From contig NZ_LDJX01000003.1 in the NCBI RefSeq assembly GCF_001306415.1, forward strand, positions 1-64,000: a stretch of 64,000 nucleotides of DNA, written 5' to 3'. The notes under the pieces were generated by a model. The model was given only the letters and a program-made list of their open reading frames with translations. It searched no databases and was not told where the DNA came from. The position numbers and the translations under genes are program-made. This stretch comes from Croceitalea dokdonensis DOKDO 023. GTDB taxonomy: Bacteria; Bacteroidota; Bacteroidia; Flavobacteriales; Flavobacteriaceae. Of the stretch, positions 8,688 through 17,885 are shown in pieces (the first letter of the stretch is position 1; the number at the start of each line of letters is the position of its first letter).

Positions 8688-9245
8688 ATGAAAAACTACA
8701 TTCAGAAATTAGAAATATTACTTGCCGTTTTTTGTATTCTTATACCAATATTCTTAAAAATAGCTGATGGCTGGAAACCATTTAAACCAAGTATTAGCCA
8801 TTACGTCTTAATGGAAAACAGGCATGTTTTTGGAATGGTAATTACCATTGCCGCCATGTTGTTTATTTATAACGGAGCAATACAGCTAACACTCCATTCT
8901 GGATACACAATTGTTACAGGTAAATTTTGGAAGAATCATGGTTACAATATTATTTTAGGATTGTTTCTTTTTGGTGTATTACTATTTCCTTTGAACACCC
9001 ATCCTAAATTGCACTACTTTTTCGCTGTTTTATTTTTTGTTGGTGCCGCTTTGAGTATTGCCTTTTTTGGAGATAACCATGATAAAGTAGTACGTTATAC
9101 AATAGCGGTTACATCTATTATTGCCCTTGGAATTCATATTTTAAAGCCTTCAATTATCAATATGTTTTGGGCTGAATGGATTGCTCTTTTTGTGGTGGGA
9201 ATACACTTTATACTTGAAGCTAAAGGCATAATTTCTTTTACCTAG
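8688..9245 (+). CDS. Multi-pass membrane protein of unknown function
   Basis: A 185-residue hydrophobic protein with about six membrane helices, the first at about 8-27 (LEILLAVFCILIPIFLKIA). It has no recognised catalytic motif; the overall look resembles DUF998/Frag1-like small membrane families, without real evidence. It begins 4 nt after the lipoprotein gene and is probably co-expressed with it. Its TAG stop (9243-9245) directly abuts the reverse-strand stop of hsdR at 9246, leaving no intergenic DNA. Confidence 0.75.
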   Translation: MKNYIQKLEILLAVFCILIPIFLKIADGWKPFKPSISHYVLMENRHVFGMVITIAAMLFIYNGAIQLTLHSGYTIVTGKFWKNHGYNIILGLFLFGVLLFPLNTHPKLHYFFAVLFFVGAALSIAFFGDNHDKVVRYTIAVTSIIALGIHILKPSIINMFWAEWIALFVVGIHFILEAKGIISFT

Positions 9246-12119
9246 TTACCCCGTCATCCCATTAACAAAAACTTCAACGAACCGTCTCATTTTTTCAATG
9301 ATGCGCTCTCCAATTTCGCGTGCTTTTAAGATGCTTGGTCGGTTGTCCAAACACTTAAAAACCTCATCTCGAATAGGTTCCTGTCCACTATAGATATAGC
9401 TTTCGATGAGTGCATTAAACTGTTGTTTATCCAAACCTTCATCTTCACACAATTTTGCCAAAGCCAGAATTTTTTGTTCCTGCCAATAGTTTTCAAATTC
9501 GTCTTGAATGTCATCGGCGTCATCAATTTTGGGAAGATTTTCCTCAATGAATTTTTCAATCAATTCGCGTTTACTCCGTAATTCCACGTCTCCAGCCAGT
9601 AAATCGATAATGGCTTTTTTCTGTGCTTCAATATCAGACTTTTTGGCTTCTTTGAGTTTGGCCAGCAGTTTTAGGATGTAAGCGACATTAATCTGGTCGC
9701 GATGAATCAGTTCTAACTCAAAATCAATATCATCTAAAATGGAAGTTTTATGTTTTTGTCGGTCCATTTTAACCTTATCGTATAGGTCTAAATATTTACT
9801 CTTATAATCCTCAAAAGTTTGCTCATCGATTTCTAAATCGTCCCAATCAAAATCTACATAAGACTCCAAGACATTTTTAGCGCGAAGTAATTTTCTAAAC
9901 GCTTGAACGAATGCCAACTCTTGTTCTTCACCTAATAAATCATCAACGCTTTGATAGGTTGGCGTGAGTTGTAATAGATTTTCTAATGCCTCATCAAATT
10001 TAGAAGCAATCGCTTCGTAAGGCGGAACAATAATATCTTCTTTTGCGTCTTTGTTTGAAAATAAGGTAATTGCCTCGTCTGTGACATTTTTGAGATTACG
10101 GAAACATAAAATATTACCTTGGGATTTTTTCTCGCCAAGAATTCGATTTGTTCTTGAAAAGGCCTGAATTAAACCATGGTATCGCAAATTTTTATCAACG
10201 TAAAGTGTGTTTACTTTTTTAGCATCAAAACCTGTAAGCATCATGTTTACCACAATAACGATATCTAAACGGTCTTTGGCATCATTAAAAGTTGCCTTTT
10301 CACGGTCTTTTAATCGTTTGCTAATGTCTTTAAAATAGTTTTCAAATTGTTGTCCATCTTTAGTTGAAAAACTGGTATTATACATGGCATTATAATCCGC
10401 GATGAACTCGTCTAGTTTGTCTCTCGTATGGCTTGTTTTGTATTTAGAAGCTGGTTCTGCTGCTAAATCATAATCATAGTCTGGCAGATAGTCTTGTGCA
10501 TCTTTATCCTCTTCGTTTGCACTATATGAAAATATAGTTGCGATTCGCAAATTGTGCTCGCCTGCTTCCTTTTTGCGTTTGAAGATGTCGTAGTACTTAA
10601 TCAATGTATCAATGCTACTTACTGCAAATAAAGCTGAATACTCCTTATTGAAGGTTTTTTGACCATGATAGGCAACAATATAATCGGCTATTTTTTCCAA
10701 TCGTTTTTCATCAGCGAATACTTCTGCTTTGTCAATGTCCTCAACCTCGATATCTATGAAAGTGTTGCCTTTTTGTTTGTATTTACCAACGTATTCAATA
10801 CCGAATTTTAATACATTTTGGTCAGCAATGGCATCGGTGATGACGTATTTGTGTAAGCATTCTCCAAAGAGGTCTTTAGTAGTTCGTTTCCCTAAATCGT
10901 TTTTTGAGGCATTATCTGCAAATATTGGTGTGCCCGTAAAACCGAAGAGCTGATTGTTGGTAAAGTACTCAGTAATACGTTGGTGTGTGTCTCCAAACTG
11001 CGAGCGATGACACTCATCAAAGATGATGACCACTTTTTTATTTTTTAAAGATGCCAAGCGTTTTTTATAATGGTCTTTGCTAATGGCATTGTTCAATTTT
11101 TGAATAGTGGTCAATACCAATTTAGAATCGTCTGTGAGTTGCTTTACCAGATTGTTGGTGTTGTTGGTGACATCTACACTGTCTTTTTTAAAGCTGTTGA
11201 ACTCTTTCATGGTCTGGTAGTCCAAATCCTTACGGTCTACCACAAATACCACCTTGTCAACAGAGGGCAAATCCATGATAATCTGGCTTGCCTTAAAAGA
11301 GGTCAAGGTCTTGCCAGAACCGGTGGTGTGCCAGATATAGCCATTATCTGTATTAGTTTTTACTTGCTCTACTAATTTCTCAACCGCATAATATTGATAG
11401 GGACGCAGAATCATTAATATCTTATGCGTCTCATTACGCACAATATACTTGGCAATCATTTTGCTTAAATGGTCTTGATTGAGAAATGCTGATGTAAACT
11501 CTGTAAGCTCTTTAATGTTTTTGTTATGCTCATCAGACCAAAAGAAAGTTTGCTTAACGGATTGTAGTGCGTTGTTAGCCAAATATTTGGTATTAACACC
11601 GTTACTTATAACAAAGAGTTGCACATATTGAAACAAACCATGATTGCTCCAAAATGAATGACGTTGATAGCGATTAATTTGATTAAATGCTTCTTTAATC
11701 TCTAGACCGCGACGTTTAAGTTCTATTTGTACCAATGGCAAGCCATTGACTAATAGTGTGACGTCATAGCGGTTTTTGTAAGTGCCTTCTTGAGTGATTT
11801 GGTGCGTAACCTGAAACAGATTTTTTGTCCAATCTTCAGAATCAAAAAACTGAATATATGTTGGCTCACCAGCATCATTGATAAACTGAAAACGTCCGCG
11901 TAAAGTTTTAGCTTTCTCAAACACATTGCCTTTTGCTAAATGATTGAGGATCGTCTCAAACTCTTTTTTTGAAAATTTAATGTTATTAAAAGTCGCTAAC
12001 TGACGTTGCAAATTAGCTACCAAATCCGCACCATCTGGTATTGCTACAGATGTATACCCCAAACCAACGAGTTGGTTAATGAGATTTTGTTCTAATAGGG
12101 CTTCTGATTGTTTGGTCAT
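9246..12119 (-). CDS. hsdR: Type I restriction endonuclease subunit R (HsdR)
   Basis: A 957-residue motor/nuclease subunit. The N-terminal nuclease shows a PD-(D/E)xK-like core: Asp119 (RYDVTLLVNG), then QIELK with Glu133 and Lys135. The helicase has Walker A TTGSGKT at 265-271, the DECH box at 368-371 and GFTGTP soon after. A later RecA lobe includes MLTGFDAKKVNTLYVDK and SRTNRI. The C-terminal helical region probably docks on the methylase. HsdR translocates DNA and cuts away from an unmethylated target. It is last in the leftward operon hsdM-hsdS-rhuM/fic-hsdR, with a TAATG overlap to the gene before it. All motifs look intact. Confidence 0.96.
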   Translation of the reverse strand: MTKQSEALLEQNLINQLVGLGYTSVAIPDGADLVANLQRQLATFNNIKFSKKEFETILNHLAKGNVFEKAKTLRGRFQFINDAGEPTYIQFFDSEDWTKNLFQVTHQITQEGTYKNRYDVTLLVNGLPLVQIELKRRGLEIKEAFNQINRYQRHSFWSNHGLFQYVQLFVISNGVNTKYLANNALQSVKQTFFWSDEHNKNIKELTEFTSAFLNQDHLSKMIAKYIVRNETHKILMILRPYQYYAVEKLVEQVKTNTDNGYIWHTTGSGKTLTSFKASQIIMDLPSVDKVVFVVDRKDLDYQTMKEFNSFKKDSVDVTNNTNNLVKQLTDDSKLVLTTIQKLNNAISKDHYKKRLASLKNKKVVIIFDECHRSQFGDTHQRITEYFTNNQLFGFTGTPIFADNASKNDLGKRTTKDLFGECLHKYVITDAIADQNVLKFGIEYVGKYKQKGNTFIDIEVEDIDKAEVFADEKRLEKIADYIVAYHGQKTFNKEYSALFAVSSIDTLIKYYDIFKRKKEAGEHNLRIATIFSYSANEEDKDAQDYLPDYDYDLAAEPASKYKTSHTRDKLDEFIADYNAMYNTSFSTKDGQQFENYFKDISKRLKDREKATFNDAKDRLDIVIVVNMMLTGFDAKKVNTLYVDKNLRYHGLIQAFSRTNRILGEKKSQGNILCFRNLKNVTDEAITLFSNKDAKEDIIVPPYEAIASKFDEALENLLQLTPTYQSVDDLLGEEQELAFVQAFRKLLRAKNVLESYVDFDWDDLEIDEQTFEDYKSKYLDLYDKVKMDRQKHKTSILDDIDFELELIHRDQINVAYILKLLAKLKEAKKSDIEAQKKAIIDLLAGDVELRSKRELIEKFIEENLPKIDDADDIQDEFENYWQEQKILALAKLCEDEGLDKQQFNALIESYIYSGQEPIRDEVFKCLDNRPSILKAREIGERIIEKMRRFVEVFVNGMTG

Positions 12120-13114
12120 TACTCTTCTGCAATTAATAAGTTGACCACTACTTTAACCATCATATCTTTATCCTCAGGATGACTTTCTGCTATCATGAGT
12201 GTTAAAGCTACAAGGGTATTCTCATTTATTCGCCTAAACCCTTTTTGATTAAGTAAGATTTTATTGCGTTCTAGAAACCAAACAAATAAAAAGGCTGCAA
12301 TACGTTTATTTCCGTCTGTAAATGAGTGGTTTTTTACTACAAAATAAAGTAGATGCGCTGCTTTCTCTTCTATAGAACTATATAAATCCTTTCCATCAAA
12401 GGTTTGGTAAATAGTATCCAATGACCCTTTGAAGGAATCATCTTTTTCTTTACCGAACAAGCCTTCAAATTTGGTTTGTCTACCTAATGCGTCAATAGCT
12501 TTTCTTGCTTCGGTATAGCCAATTTTAAAAACCTCTAAGTGTTTGGACTCTGGTATCTTTAAGCGTTGGTGATCATAATCATCTAAAATATCTAAGGCTT
12601 TACTATATTGACTTATTACGTGGATTAAGCCTTGCGTTTCATTAGTATTGAGCGCATAATCCGTAAGCACCTGCTCCTGTAAGGCCACCACTTTCTTTAA
12701 GGACTCTAATTGTGCTGTCTTTTGTTGTAAACGTTTTTCATTAATAGCATAACCTTCAACTAAATAATTTTTTAAAACACTATTTGCCCATATTCTAAAT
12801 TGAGTTCCTCTTTTAGAATTGACACGGTAACCTACTGATATAATAACATCTAGATTATAGTGGATTCTGTTTCTTGTTACATTTCTATTTCCTTCTTGTT
12901 GAACTGTTCGGAAATTCCGAACAGTTGCTTCTTCACTTAATTCTCCCGAACCAAAAATATTTTTGATATGTTCACTAATATTGGCTTTACTTGAATTAAA
13001 GACTTTAACGATTTGCGCCTGTGTTAACCATACGGTATCATCTTGCAACGAGACCTGCAATTCACTTTTACCATCATCGGATTGGTAAATTACTATTTGA
13101 TTGTCTTTATTCAT
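12119..13114 (-). CDS. RhuM-family DNA-binding protein with C-terminal Fic domain
   Basis: A 331-residue fusion. Residues about 5-120 match the virulence RhuM family (QDDTVWLTQAQIVKVF, TVRNFRTVQQEG, YNLDVIISVGYRV), a presumed DNA-binding region. A helical linker follows, then a Fic domain with the complete HxFxDGNxR motif HSFTDGNKR at about 263-271. Active Fic proteins usually transfer AMP or another nucleotide onto target proteins. No clear (S/T)xxxE(G/N) inhibitory helix is visible. It sits between hsdS and hsdR, with its TAA sharing an A with the hsdR ATG. RhuM/Fic genes are often found inside type I restriction loci, but their role there is not established. Confidence 0.9.
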   Translation of the reverse strand: MNKDNQIVIYQSDDGKSELQVSLQDDTVWLTQAQIVKVFNSSKANISEHIKNIFGSGELSEEATVRNFRTVQQEGNRNVTRNRIHYNLDVIISVGYRVNSKRGTQFRIWANSVLKNYLVEGYAINEKRLQQKTAQLESLKKVVALQEQVLTDYALNTNETQGLIHVISQYSKALDILDDYDHQRLKIPESKHLEVFKIGYTEARKAIDALGRQTKFEGLFGKEKDDSFKGSLDTIYQTFDGKDLYSSIEEKAAHLLYFVVKNHSFTDGNKRIAAFLFVWFLERNKILLNQKGFRRINENTLVALTLMIAESHPEDKDMMVKVVVNLLIAEE

Positions 13115-13305
13115 CTAATCTATTTCTCTAAACTTCTGCCATTTTTGTACTGGTTGCTTTTTCATTTTAAATTATACATTTTACAAAAATAGCTGCCGTA
13201 GCAGTCCCTTTTTTGTTCTCGACTGCGCTACAACTGACATTTAGACTCCGCTCAATGCAGGCTCTCTCTAAATTTATACTTTCAATTCTTAATTTCTTAA
13301 TAATC

Positions 13306-14577
13306 TCATACGAATAGTTGTTGTAATAAACCCTTTTTAAAGAGTTGGGTGGTTTCTATTTGCTGTGTAACGGTTTCTATTTTGGTATCGAGCGCAGATA
13401 AATAATTGGCGATTTGTTGTTGTTCTTCCTCTGAAACTGGAAGCATGAATTTTGCTCCATTTAAGAAATCATCGTTATTAATGTTCATAGTGTTCTTTGC
13501 TCCCTTTTGTACCAATGGCACCAAATAGTTGTAGACATTAACCCATGAGAGAAAATAACAATGAAACATAAATCCAAGACTTTCAGCTTGTGGTCTTGTA
13601 ACTACATAAAGTGGCGACACCAAACCTTTTCTGCCAGTTAGATTTTGCTTTATGATTCCAAATGGAAAATCTTTAGTTGGACTTTTGGTATAAATTAAAT
13701 CACCTGGAAAAGCCACCTTATAATGTAATGTGGAATCAGCGGCATAAGAACGACCTAAATGCTCAATTTGATTTATTACTCCTTTTTCTTTAGCAACCGA
13801 AAACACTTCAGTTACAGTGCCATCAGTATTTTTAGTTTTATGTTCATCAAGAACATCTTTTAACTTCTTCTCTTCCCAATCTGGAAAGTCGCTACCATCG
13901 GGTTGTTTAAAGCGCAGTTGTTGGCTAAAGAGTTGTTGCATCACGCCTTTTTTGTACTGCTGTAAGAGCTCCTTTTTACCTGTGAGTTGCTGTAGTTTGG
14001 TATCTACTGCGGTTAAAAAACTGGCGATTTTTTGTTGTTCGGGAAGAGAAGGTAAAGTTATATACAATCCTTTTAAATCAGAATTATAAACATTGCTGAT
14101 ACTCACACCTTTCGCTAATGATGCAATTTTTCTTTTTAATTTTTGATTAATGTAGTAGGAAGCGTATATCTGCGAGTAAACCAATTTATTTTTTGGTTTT
14201 AAAATATTTATTGTCCGACCTATTGCAATATTTTCAATTGTAAGAGCTGATGCCGAACCAATGTCTAATGGGTCTTCACCTGCCGAGGGCAGTAAAATTT
14301 CATCACCATCACTGAATTTTAATTCACTTCTTTCAAGGTTAGTTTTATTTATAACTTTATGAATTACTTCATTGTACATGTGATATAATTCTCCATATCT
14401 AACGCAAGGAATATCAAATTCGGGCGAGGCTTCATTCTGTTTAATGTTCTTCCCTGTTGAAAATTGGAATATATCTTCAAAGAGGTTTTTAGTAAATGCA
14501 TCATTTAAAAACTCTGCAAAACGTAATTGTGGAACAAACTGTTTTTCGGTTTTGGTATGTTGTGTTTCGGTGTTCAT
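13306..14577 (-). CDS. hsdS: Type I restriction specificity subunit (HsdS)
   Basis: A 423-residue specificity subunit with two target-recognition domains, each closed by a conserved helical arm. The arms read LPEQQKIASFLTAVDTKLQQL, ending in KKGVMQQLF near residue 215, and EEEQQQIANYLSALDTKIETV, ending in KKGLLQQLF at the C-terminus. HsdS reads the bipartite DNA target for both methylation and restriction; the target cannot be read from sequence alone. It lies between hsdM (128 nt gap) and rhuM/fic (191 nt gap). Both gaps contain fragments resembling the dispersed TTCTCGACTGCGCT repeat, a sign that repeats have invaded this locus. Confidence 0.94.
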   Translation of the reverse strand: MNTETQHTKTEKQFVPQLRFAEFLNDAFTKNLFEDIFQFSTGKNIKQNEASPEFDIPCVRYGELYHMYNEVIHKVINKTNLERSELKFSDGDEILLPSAGEDPLDIGSASALTIENIAIGRTINILKPKNKLVYSQIYASYYINQKLKRKIASLAKGVSISNVYNSDLKGLYITLPSLPEQQKIASFLTAVDTKLQQLTGKKELLQQYKKGVMQQLFSQQLRFKQPDGSDFPDWEEKKLKDVLDEHKTKNTDGTVTEVFSVAKEKGVINQIEHLGRSYAADSTLHYKVAFPGDLIYTKSPTKDFPFGIIKQNLTGRKGLVSPLYVVTRPQAESLGFMFHCYFLSWVNVYNYLVPLVQKGAKNTMNINNDDFLNGAKFMLPVSEEEQQQIANYLSALDTKIETVTQQIETTQLFKKGLLQQLFV

Positions 14578-14705
14578 ATAAGGTTGCTACATCGTTCTCG
14601 ACTGCCCTTGAACTGACAGTTGTTGTTGTGATTTAAATACCGTATTTGCTTAACATATTTTCAAAACGTGTTAACGAAAATGCACTTTGGTTAACATATT
14701 GCATA

Positions 14706-16313
14706 TCAAAATGGAGTATTAATACCTAATTGCTGGCAATAGTTGGTTATAGTAGCGTCGGTTGCCTTCATATCTTTTTCCAAATCTTTTAACTGCTGTG
14801 ATACGGCTTGCAGGTCTATGGGTTCTTCTTCTTCAAAAGTGTCTACATAGCGTGGGATGTTGAGGTTGTAATCGTTGTCTCGTACTTCGTCCAACGTGGC
14901 CACATAGCTGTACTTTTCAATGGTGGCGGGAGATTCTTCACTACGTTCAGAATGACAATAGGCACGGTAGGTGCTTACAATCTTGTCTATATGTTCTGGC
15001 AAGAGGATGTTTTGGGTTTTTACCTTTTCAAAAGCGTTACTGGCATCTATAAATAGGATGCTTCGACTGCGCTCAGCATGACATTTAGAGCGGTCTTTTT
15101 TAAGTACAAGTATGCACGTTGGGATGCCTGTACCGTAGAAGATATTGGCGGGTAGGCCAATGACGGCATCGAGCTGGTTTTTGTCTTCGATGAGGTATTT
15201 GCGTATATGGCCTTCGGCAGCGCCACGAAACAACACCCCATGGGGCAAGACGCAAGCCATGGTTCCGTTATCGTCTAACTGATATATCATGTGCTGTACA
15301 AAGGCAAAGTCGGCTTTGCTTTTGGGTGCCATTTTACCGTAAGTTGAAAAGCGCTCGTCGCTAATAATGGCATCGGGATTCCACTTGGCAGAAAATGGTG
15401 GATTGGCCACAATGGCTTCAAAACGTTGGTCGCTGTGTTTTGGTGATGGGTTTACCAAGGTGTCTTCGTTATAAATATCGAAACGTTTGTAATGTACATC
15501 GTGCATGATCATGTTCATACGGCACAAGTTATAGGTGGTTGGGTTGCTTTCTTGTCCGTAAAATGAACCAACTTCCTTCACTTCTTTGGCAACTCGCAAG
15601 AGTAACGAACCCGAACCGCAGGTTGGGTCGTAAACGCTCTTGAGTCGGTCTTTGCCTGTGGTAACTAACTGCGCCAATATTTTTGAGACTTGCTGTGGTG
15701 TATAGAATTCGCCTGCTTTTTTTCCTGCACCAGACGCGAATTGCCCAATAAGGTATTCGTAAGCGTCACCCAATAAATCACTTTCTTGGTTTTCTAAATC
15801 GAAATTAATGCCTTCTAAATGTGTGAGCACTTTTACAATGAGTTCGTTTTTGGCTTCTTCCGTTTTACCGAGTTTGCTAGAGGTTAAATCTAAATCTTCA
15901 AAGAGGTTGCCAAAGTCGTCTTCGCTTTCGCTTCCCATGGTGCTTTGCTCGATATTGGTGAGTACTTTTTGCAGGTCTTCTAAAATGAACTTGTTGACAC
16001 CACCAGAGTTCCCACGTTTAGCGAGCTCGCTAAAGAGCTCCGTGGGTTTTAGGAAGTAGCCTAGGGCATCCAATGCATCGAGTTTGATTTCATGAATCAA
16101 CTCTTTTTGCATGGGATGGCCAATCACTTCGTGATATTCCAATCCATCGGGTTTGAGAATTTTATTGGCATGTAACGCCATTTTTCGACTGAGGTATTTA
16201 TAAAAGATAAAGCCGAGTATGTAATCTCTAAAATCATCGGCATCCATATTACCACGAAGGTCGTTGGCAATGTTCCATAGGGTTTGATGTAGTTGCTGTT
16301 GGTCTTCGGACAT
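14706..16313 (-). CDS. hsdM: Type I DNA adenine methyltransferase (HsdM), with two repeat-derived inserts
   Basis: A 535-residue N6-adenine methylase. An N-terminal HsdM helical domain is followed by the methylase fold with the AdoMet motif DPTCGSGSLL near 229-238 and the catalytic NPPF at about 304-307. It modifies the host target and forms the core of the restriction complex. Two short inserts interrupt the C-terminal part in frame: CHAERSRS at about 411-419, between KKDRSK and ILFIDAS, and CHSERSEES at about 454-462, between STYR and EKYSYVA. Both are translations of dispersed DNA repeats. The frame is open throughout, so the enzyme is probably still made. First gene of the leftward operon. 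Confidence 0.95.
   Translation of the reverse strand: MSEDQQQLHQTLWNIANDLRGNMDADDFRDYILGFIFYKYLSRKMALHANKILKPDGLEYHEVIGHPMQKELIHEIKLDALDALGYFLKPTELFSELAKRGNSGGVNKFILEDLQKVLTNIEQSTMGSESEDDFGNLFEDLDLTSSKLGKTEEAKNELIVKVLTHLEGINFDLENQESDLLGDAYEYLIGQFASGAGKKAGEFYTPQQVSKILAQLVTTGKDRLKSVYDPTCGSGSLLLRVAKEVKEVGSFYGQESNPTTYNLCRMNMIMHDVHYKRFDIYNEDTLVNPSPKHSDQRFEAIVANPPFSAKWNPDAIISDERFSTYGKMAPKSKADFAFVQHMIYQLDDNGTMACVLPHGVLFRGAAEGHIRKYLIEDKNQLDAVIGLPANIFYGTGIPTCILVLKKDRSKCHAERSRSILFIDASNAFEKVKTQNILLPEHIDKIVSTYRAYCHSERSEESPATIEKYSYVATLDEVRDNDYNLNIPRYVDTFEEEEPIDLQAVSQQLKDLEKDMKATDATITNYCQQLGINTPF
14931..14957. repeat. Short dispersed repeat inside hsdM (copy 2)
   Basis: On the minus strand this reads TGTCATTCTGAACGTAGTGA then AGAATCT, a form of the widespread Bacteroidota repeat. 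It is translated as CHSERSEES in HsdM and adds residues that ordinary HsdM proteins lack between the STYR and EKYSYVA segments. Confidence 0.8.
15058..15083. repeat. Short dispersed repeat inside hsdM (copy 1)
   Basis: On the minus strand this reads TGTCATGCTGAGCGCAGTCG then AAGCAT. It is translated as CHAERSRS in HsdM, just before the conserved LFIDAS. It is related to the copy at 14931-14957 and to degenerate copies near 38065 and 38166. Confidence 0.8.
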
Positions 16314-16499
16314 TAAATTGTTTTTATAGTTTGTGGAGAATTTAATGGTTGACCTAAAATAGGCATTACCCCCTTAACAAAAAACAGAAAGCCGTTATTT
16401 GGGGTTTTACCCTAGTCAAGTTGTGGTTTCAGGATAATAATGAAAGAATGTTCTTGATTGTAGTGTGGGTCGAATAGGAGGTTGAAAGAGGTATCATGA

Positions 16500-16597
16500 C
16501 CAAGGTTTGCCCTTTTACCCCTCCGACCCCGACGAAAAAGTCGGGGCCACCTCCCCTCGAAAATGAGGGGAGGAGCTTTTATTATCTAGGGCTTATA
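16500..16597. repeat. Right half of a hairpin element preceding the array
   Basis: Contains a small hairpin (CCCCGAC / GTCGGGG) and CACCTCCCCTCGAAAATGAG ending in GGGGAGGAGCTT. This is the right end of the same element family as the array that follows and the isolated copy at 29512-29702. Confidence 0.6.
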
Positions 16598-17531
16598 AAG
16601 CTCCCCTCTTTAGGAAAGAGGGGAATGAATTCTGTAGTTAAGGACAAGAAGAAAGGGGAGATTGCCTTTTGTGCGAGGAGTTTTATTTGGGGTTTGGGAC
16701 AGTTCAATCCCTCCGTCAACGTTGCTTCGCTTGTTGCCACCTCCCTTTTCCAAAGGGAGGAGCTTGGTTGTGTTGTGCAGAAAATCTTGCGGCTCCCCTC
16801 TTTAGGAAAGAGGGGAATGAATTCTGTCGGTAAGGACAAGAAGAAAGGGGAGATTGCCTTTTGTACGAGGAGTTTTCTTTGAGGTTTGTGATAGTTCAAT
16901 CCCTCCGTCAACATTGCTTCGCTTGTTGCCACCTCCCTTTGCCAAAGGGAGGAGCTTGGTTGTGTTGTGCAGAGAATCTTGCGGCTCCCCTCTTTAGGAA
17001 AGAGGGGAATGAATCACGACTTTATTGTCGTGAGAAAGGGGAGATTGCCTTTTGTGCGAGGAGTTTTCTTTGAGGTTTGGGATAGTTCAATCCCTCCGTC
17101 AACGTTGCTTCGGTTGTTGCCACCTCCCTTTGCCAAAGGGAGGAGCTTGGTTGTGTTGTGGAGAAAATCTTGCGTCTCCCCTCTTTAGGAAAGAGGGGAA
17201 TGAATTCTGTCCGTAAGGACAAGAAGAAAGGGGAGATTGCCTTTTGTGCGAGGAGTTTTATTTGGGGTTTGGGACAGTTCAATCCCTCCGTCAACGTTGC
17301 TTCGCTTGTTGCCACCTCCCTTTTCCAAAGGGAGGAGCTTGGTTGTGTTGTGCAGAGAATCTTGCGGCTCCCCTCTTTAGCAAAGGGGGGAATGAATTCT
17401 GTCCGTAAGGACAAGAAGAAAGGGGAGATTGCCTTTTGTGCGAGGAGTTTTATTTGGGGTTTGGGGTGTTCAATCCCTCCGTCAACGTTGCTTCGCTTGT
17501 TGCCACCTCCCTTTGCCAAAGGGAGGAGCTT
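16598..17531. repeat. Tandem array, ~192-bp unit, about five copies
   Basis: The unit start CTCCCCTCTTTAGG or a variant recurs at 16601, 16793, 16985, 17176 and 17368, giving periods of 192, 192, 191 and 192. Each unit has a left hairpin (CTCCCCTCTTT...AAAGAGGGG), an inner AATGAATTC segment, a right hairpin (CCTCCCTTT...AAAGGGAGG) ending in AGCTT, and a 27-bp linker. The third copy differs inside (AATCACGACTTTATTG). The open frames on both strands are repeat translations, not genes. The array lies upstream of hsdM and downstream of the SRAP gene; no other gene is seen at 16314-17885. Confidence 0.9.
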
Positions 17532-17574
17532 TATCACTTTGCAAAAAAAATAATGTCAACTATCTTTTTGAGTA

Positions 17575-17880
17575 AGATATACGTCCTATCAGTTCGAGTG
17601 GCGTCCTGAAAGAGGCGTTGTTCCCGACACTTCGGGGGAGAACCTTGGGTGCCCGGATGCTTCTCGATACATTTTCACTTCCGCTATCGCTGCACTGAAA
17701 ACACTCGAAGTGACATTGGAGGTCTCCTTTAGGATTTGCGTACCAATTATACGTTTTGTCAGTTCGAGTGATTCGCTGCAAGCGAATTATATCGAGAACC
17801 TTGGGTGCCTGGATGCTTCTCGATACATTTTCCATCTCACTATCGTTCCATGTAAAACACGCTAAGTGAAGGTAGTTATT
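17575..17880. repeat. Dispersed repeat, two units with inverted ends
   Basis: Two adjacent units run from a CAGTTCGAGTG-like start (about 17589 and 17760) through GAGAACCTTGGGTGCC and TTCTCGATACATTTTC to an ACACTCGAAGTGAC-like end. Start and end are near inverted repeats. The same modules make up 1-280. A 109-codon frame across it is rejected as a gene. Confidence 0.75.
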
Positions 17881-17885
17881 AAAGC

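Noticed and set aside
16598-17531. Possible CRISPR array
   Set aside because: The unit is 192 bp, with near-identical whole units and no short repeat with unique spacers; no cas genes are nearby.
16496-17553. Several overlapping open frames on both strands with repeated peptide blocks (e.g. LPSLGKRGMNS, PLFPKEGS)
   Set aside because: They translate the 192-bp tandem repeat on both strands, have no start context or homologous domain, and repeat exactly at the DNA period.
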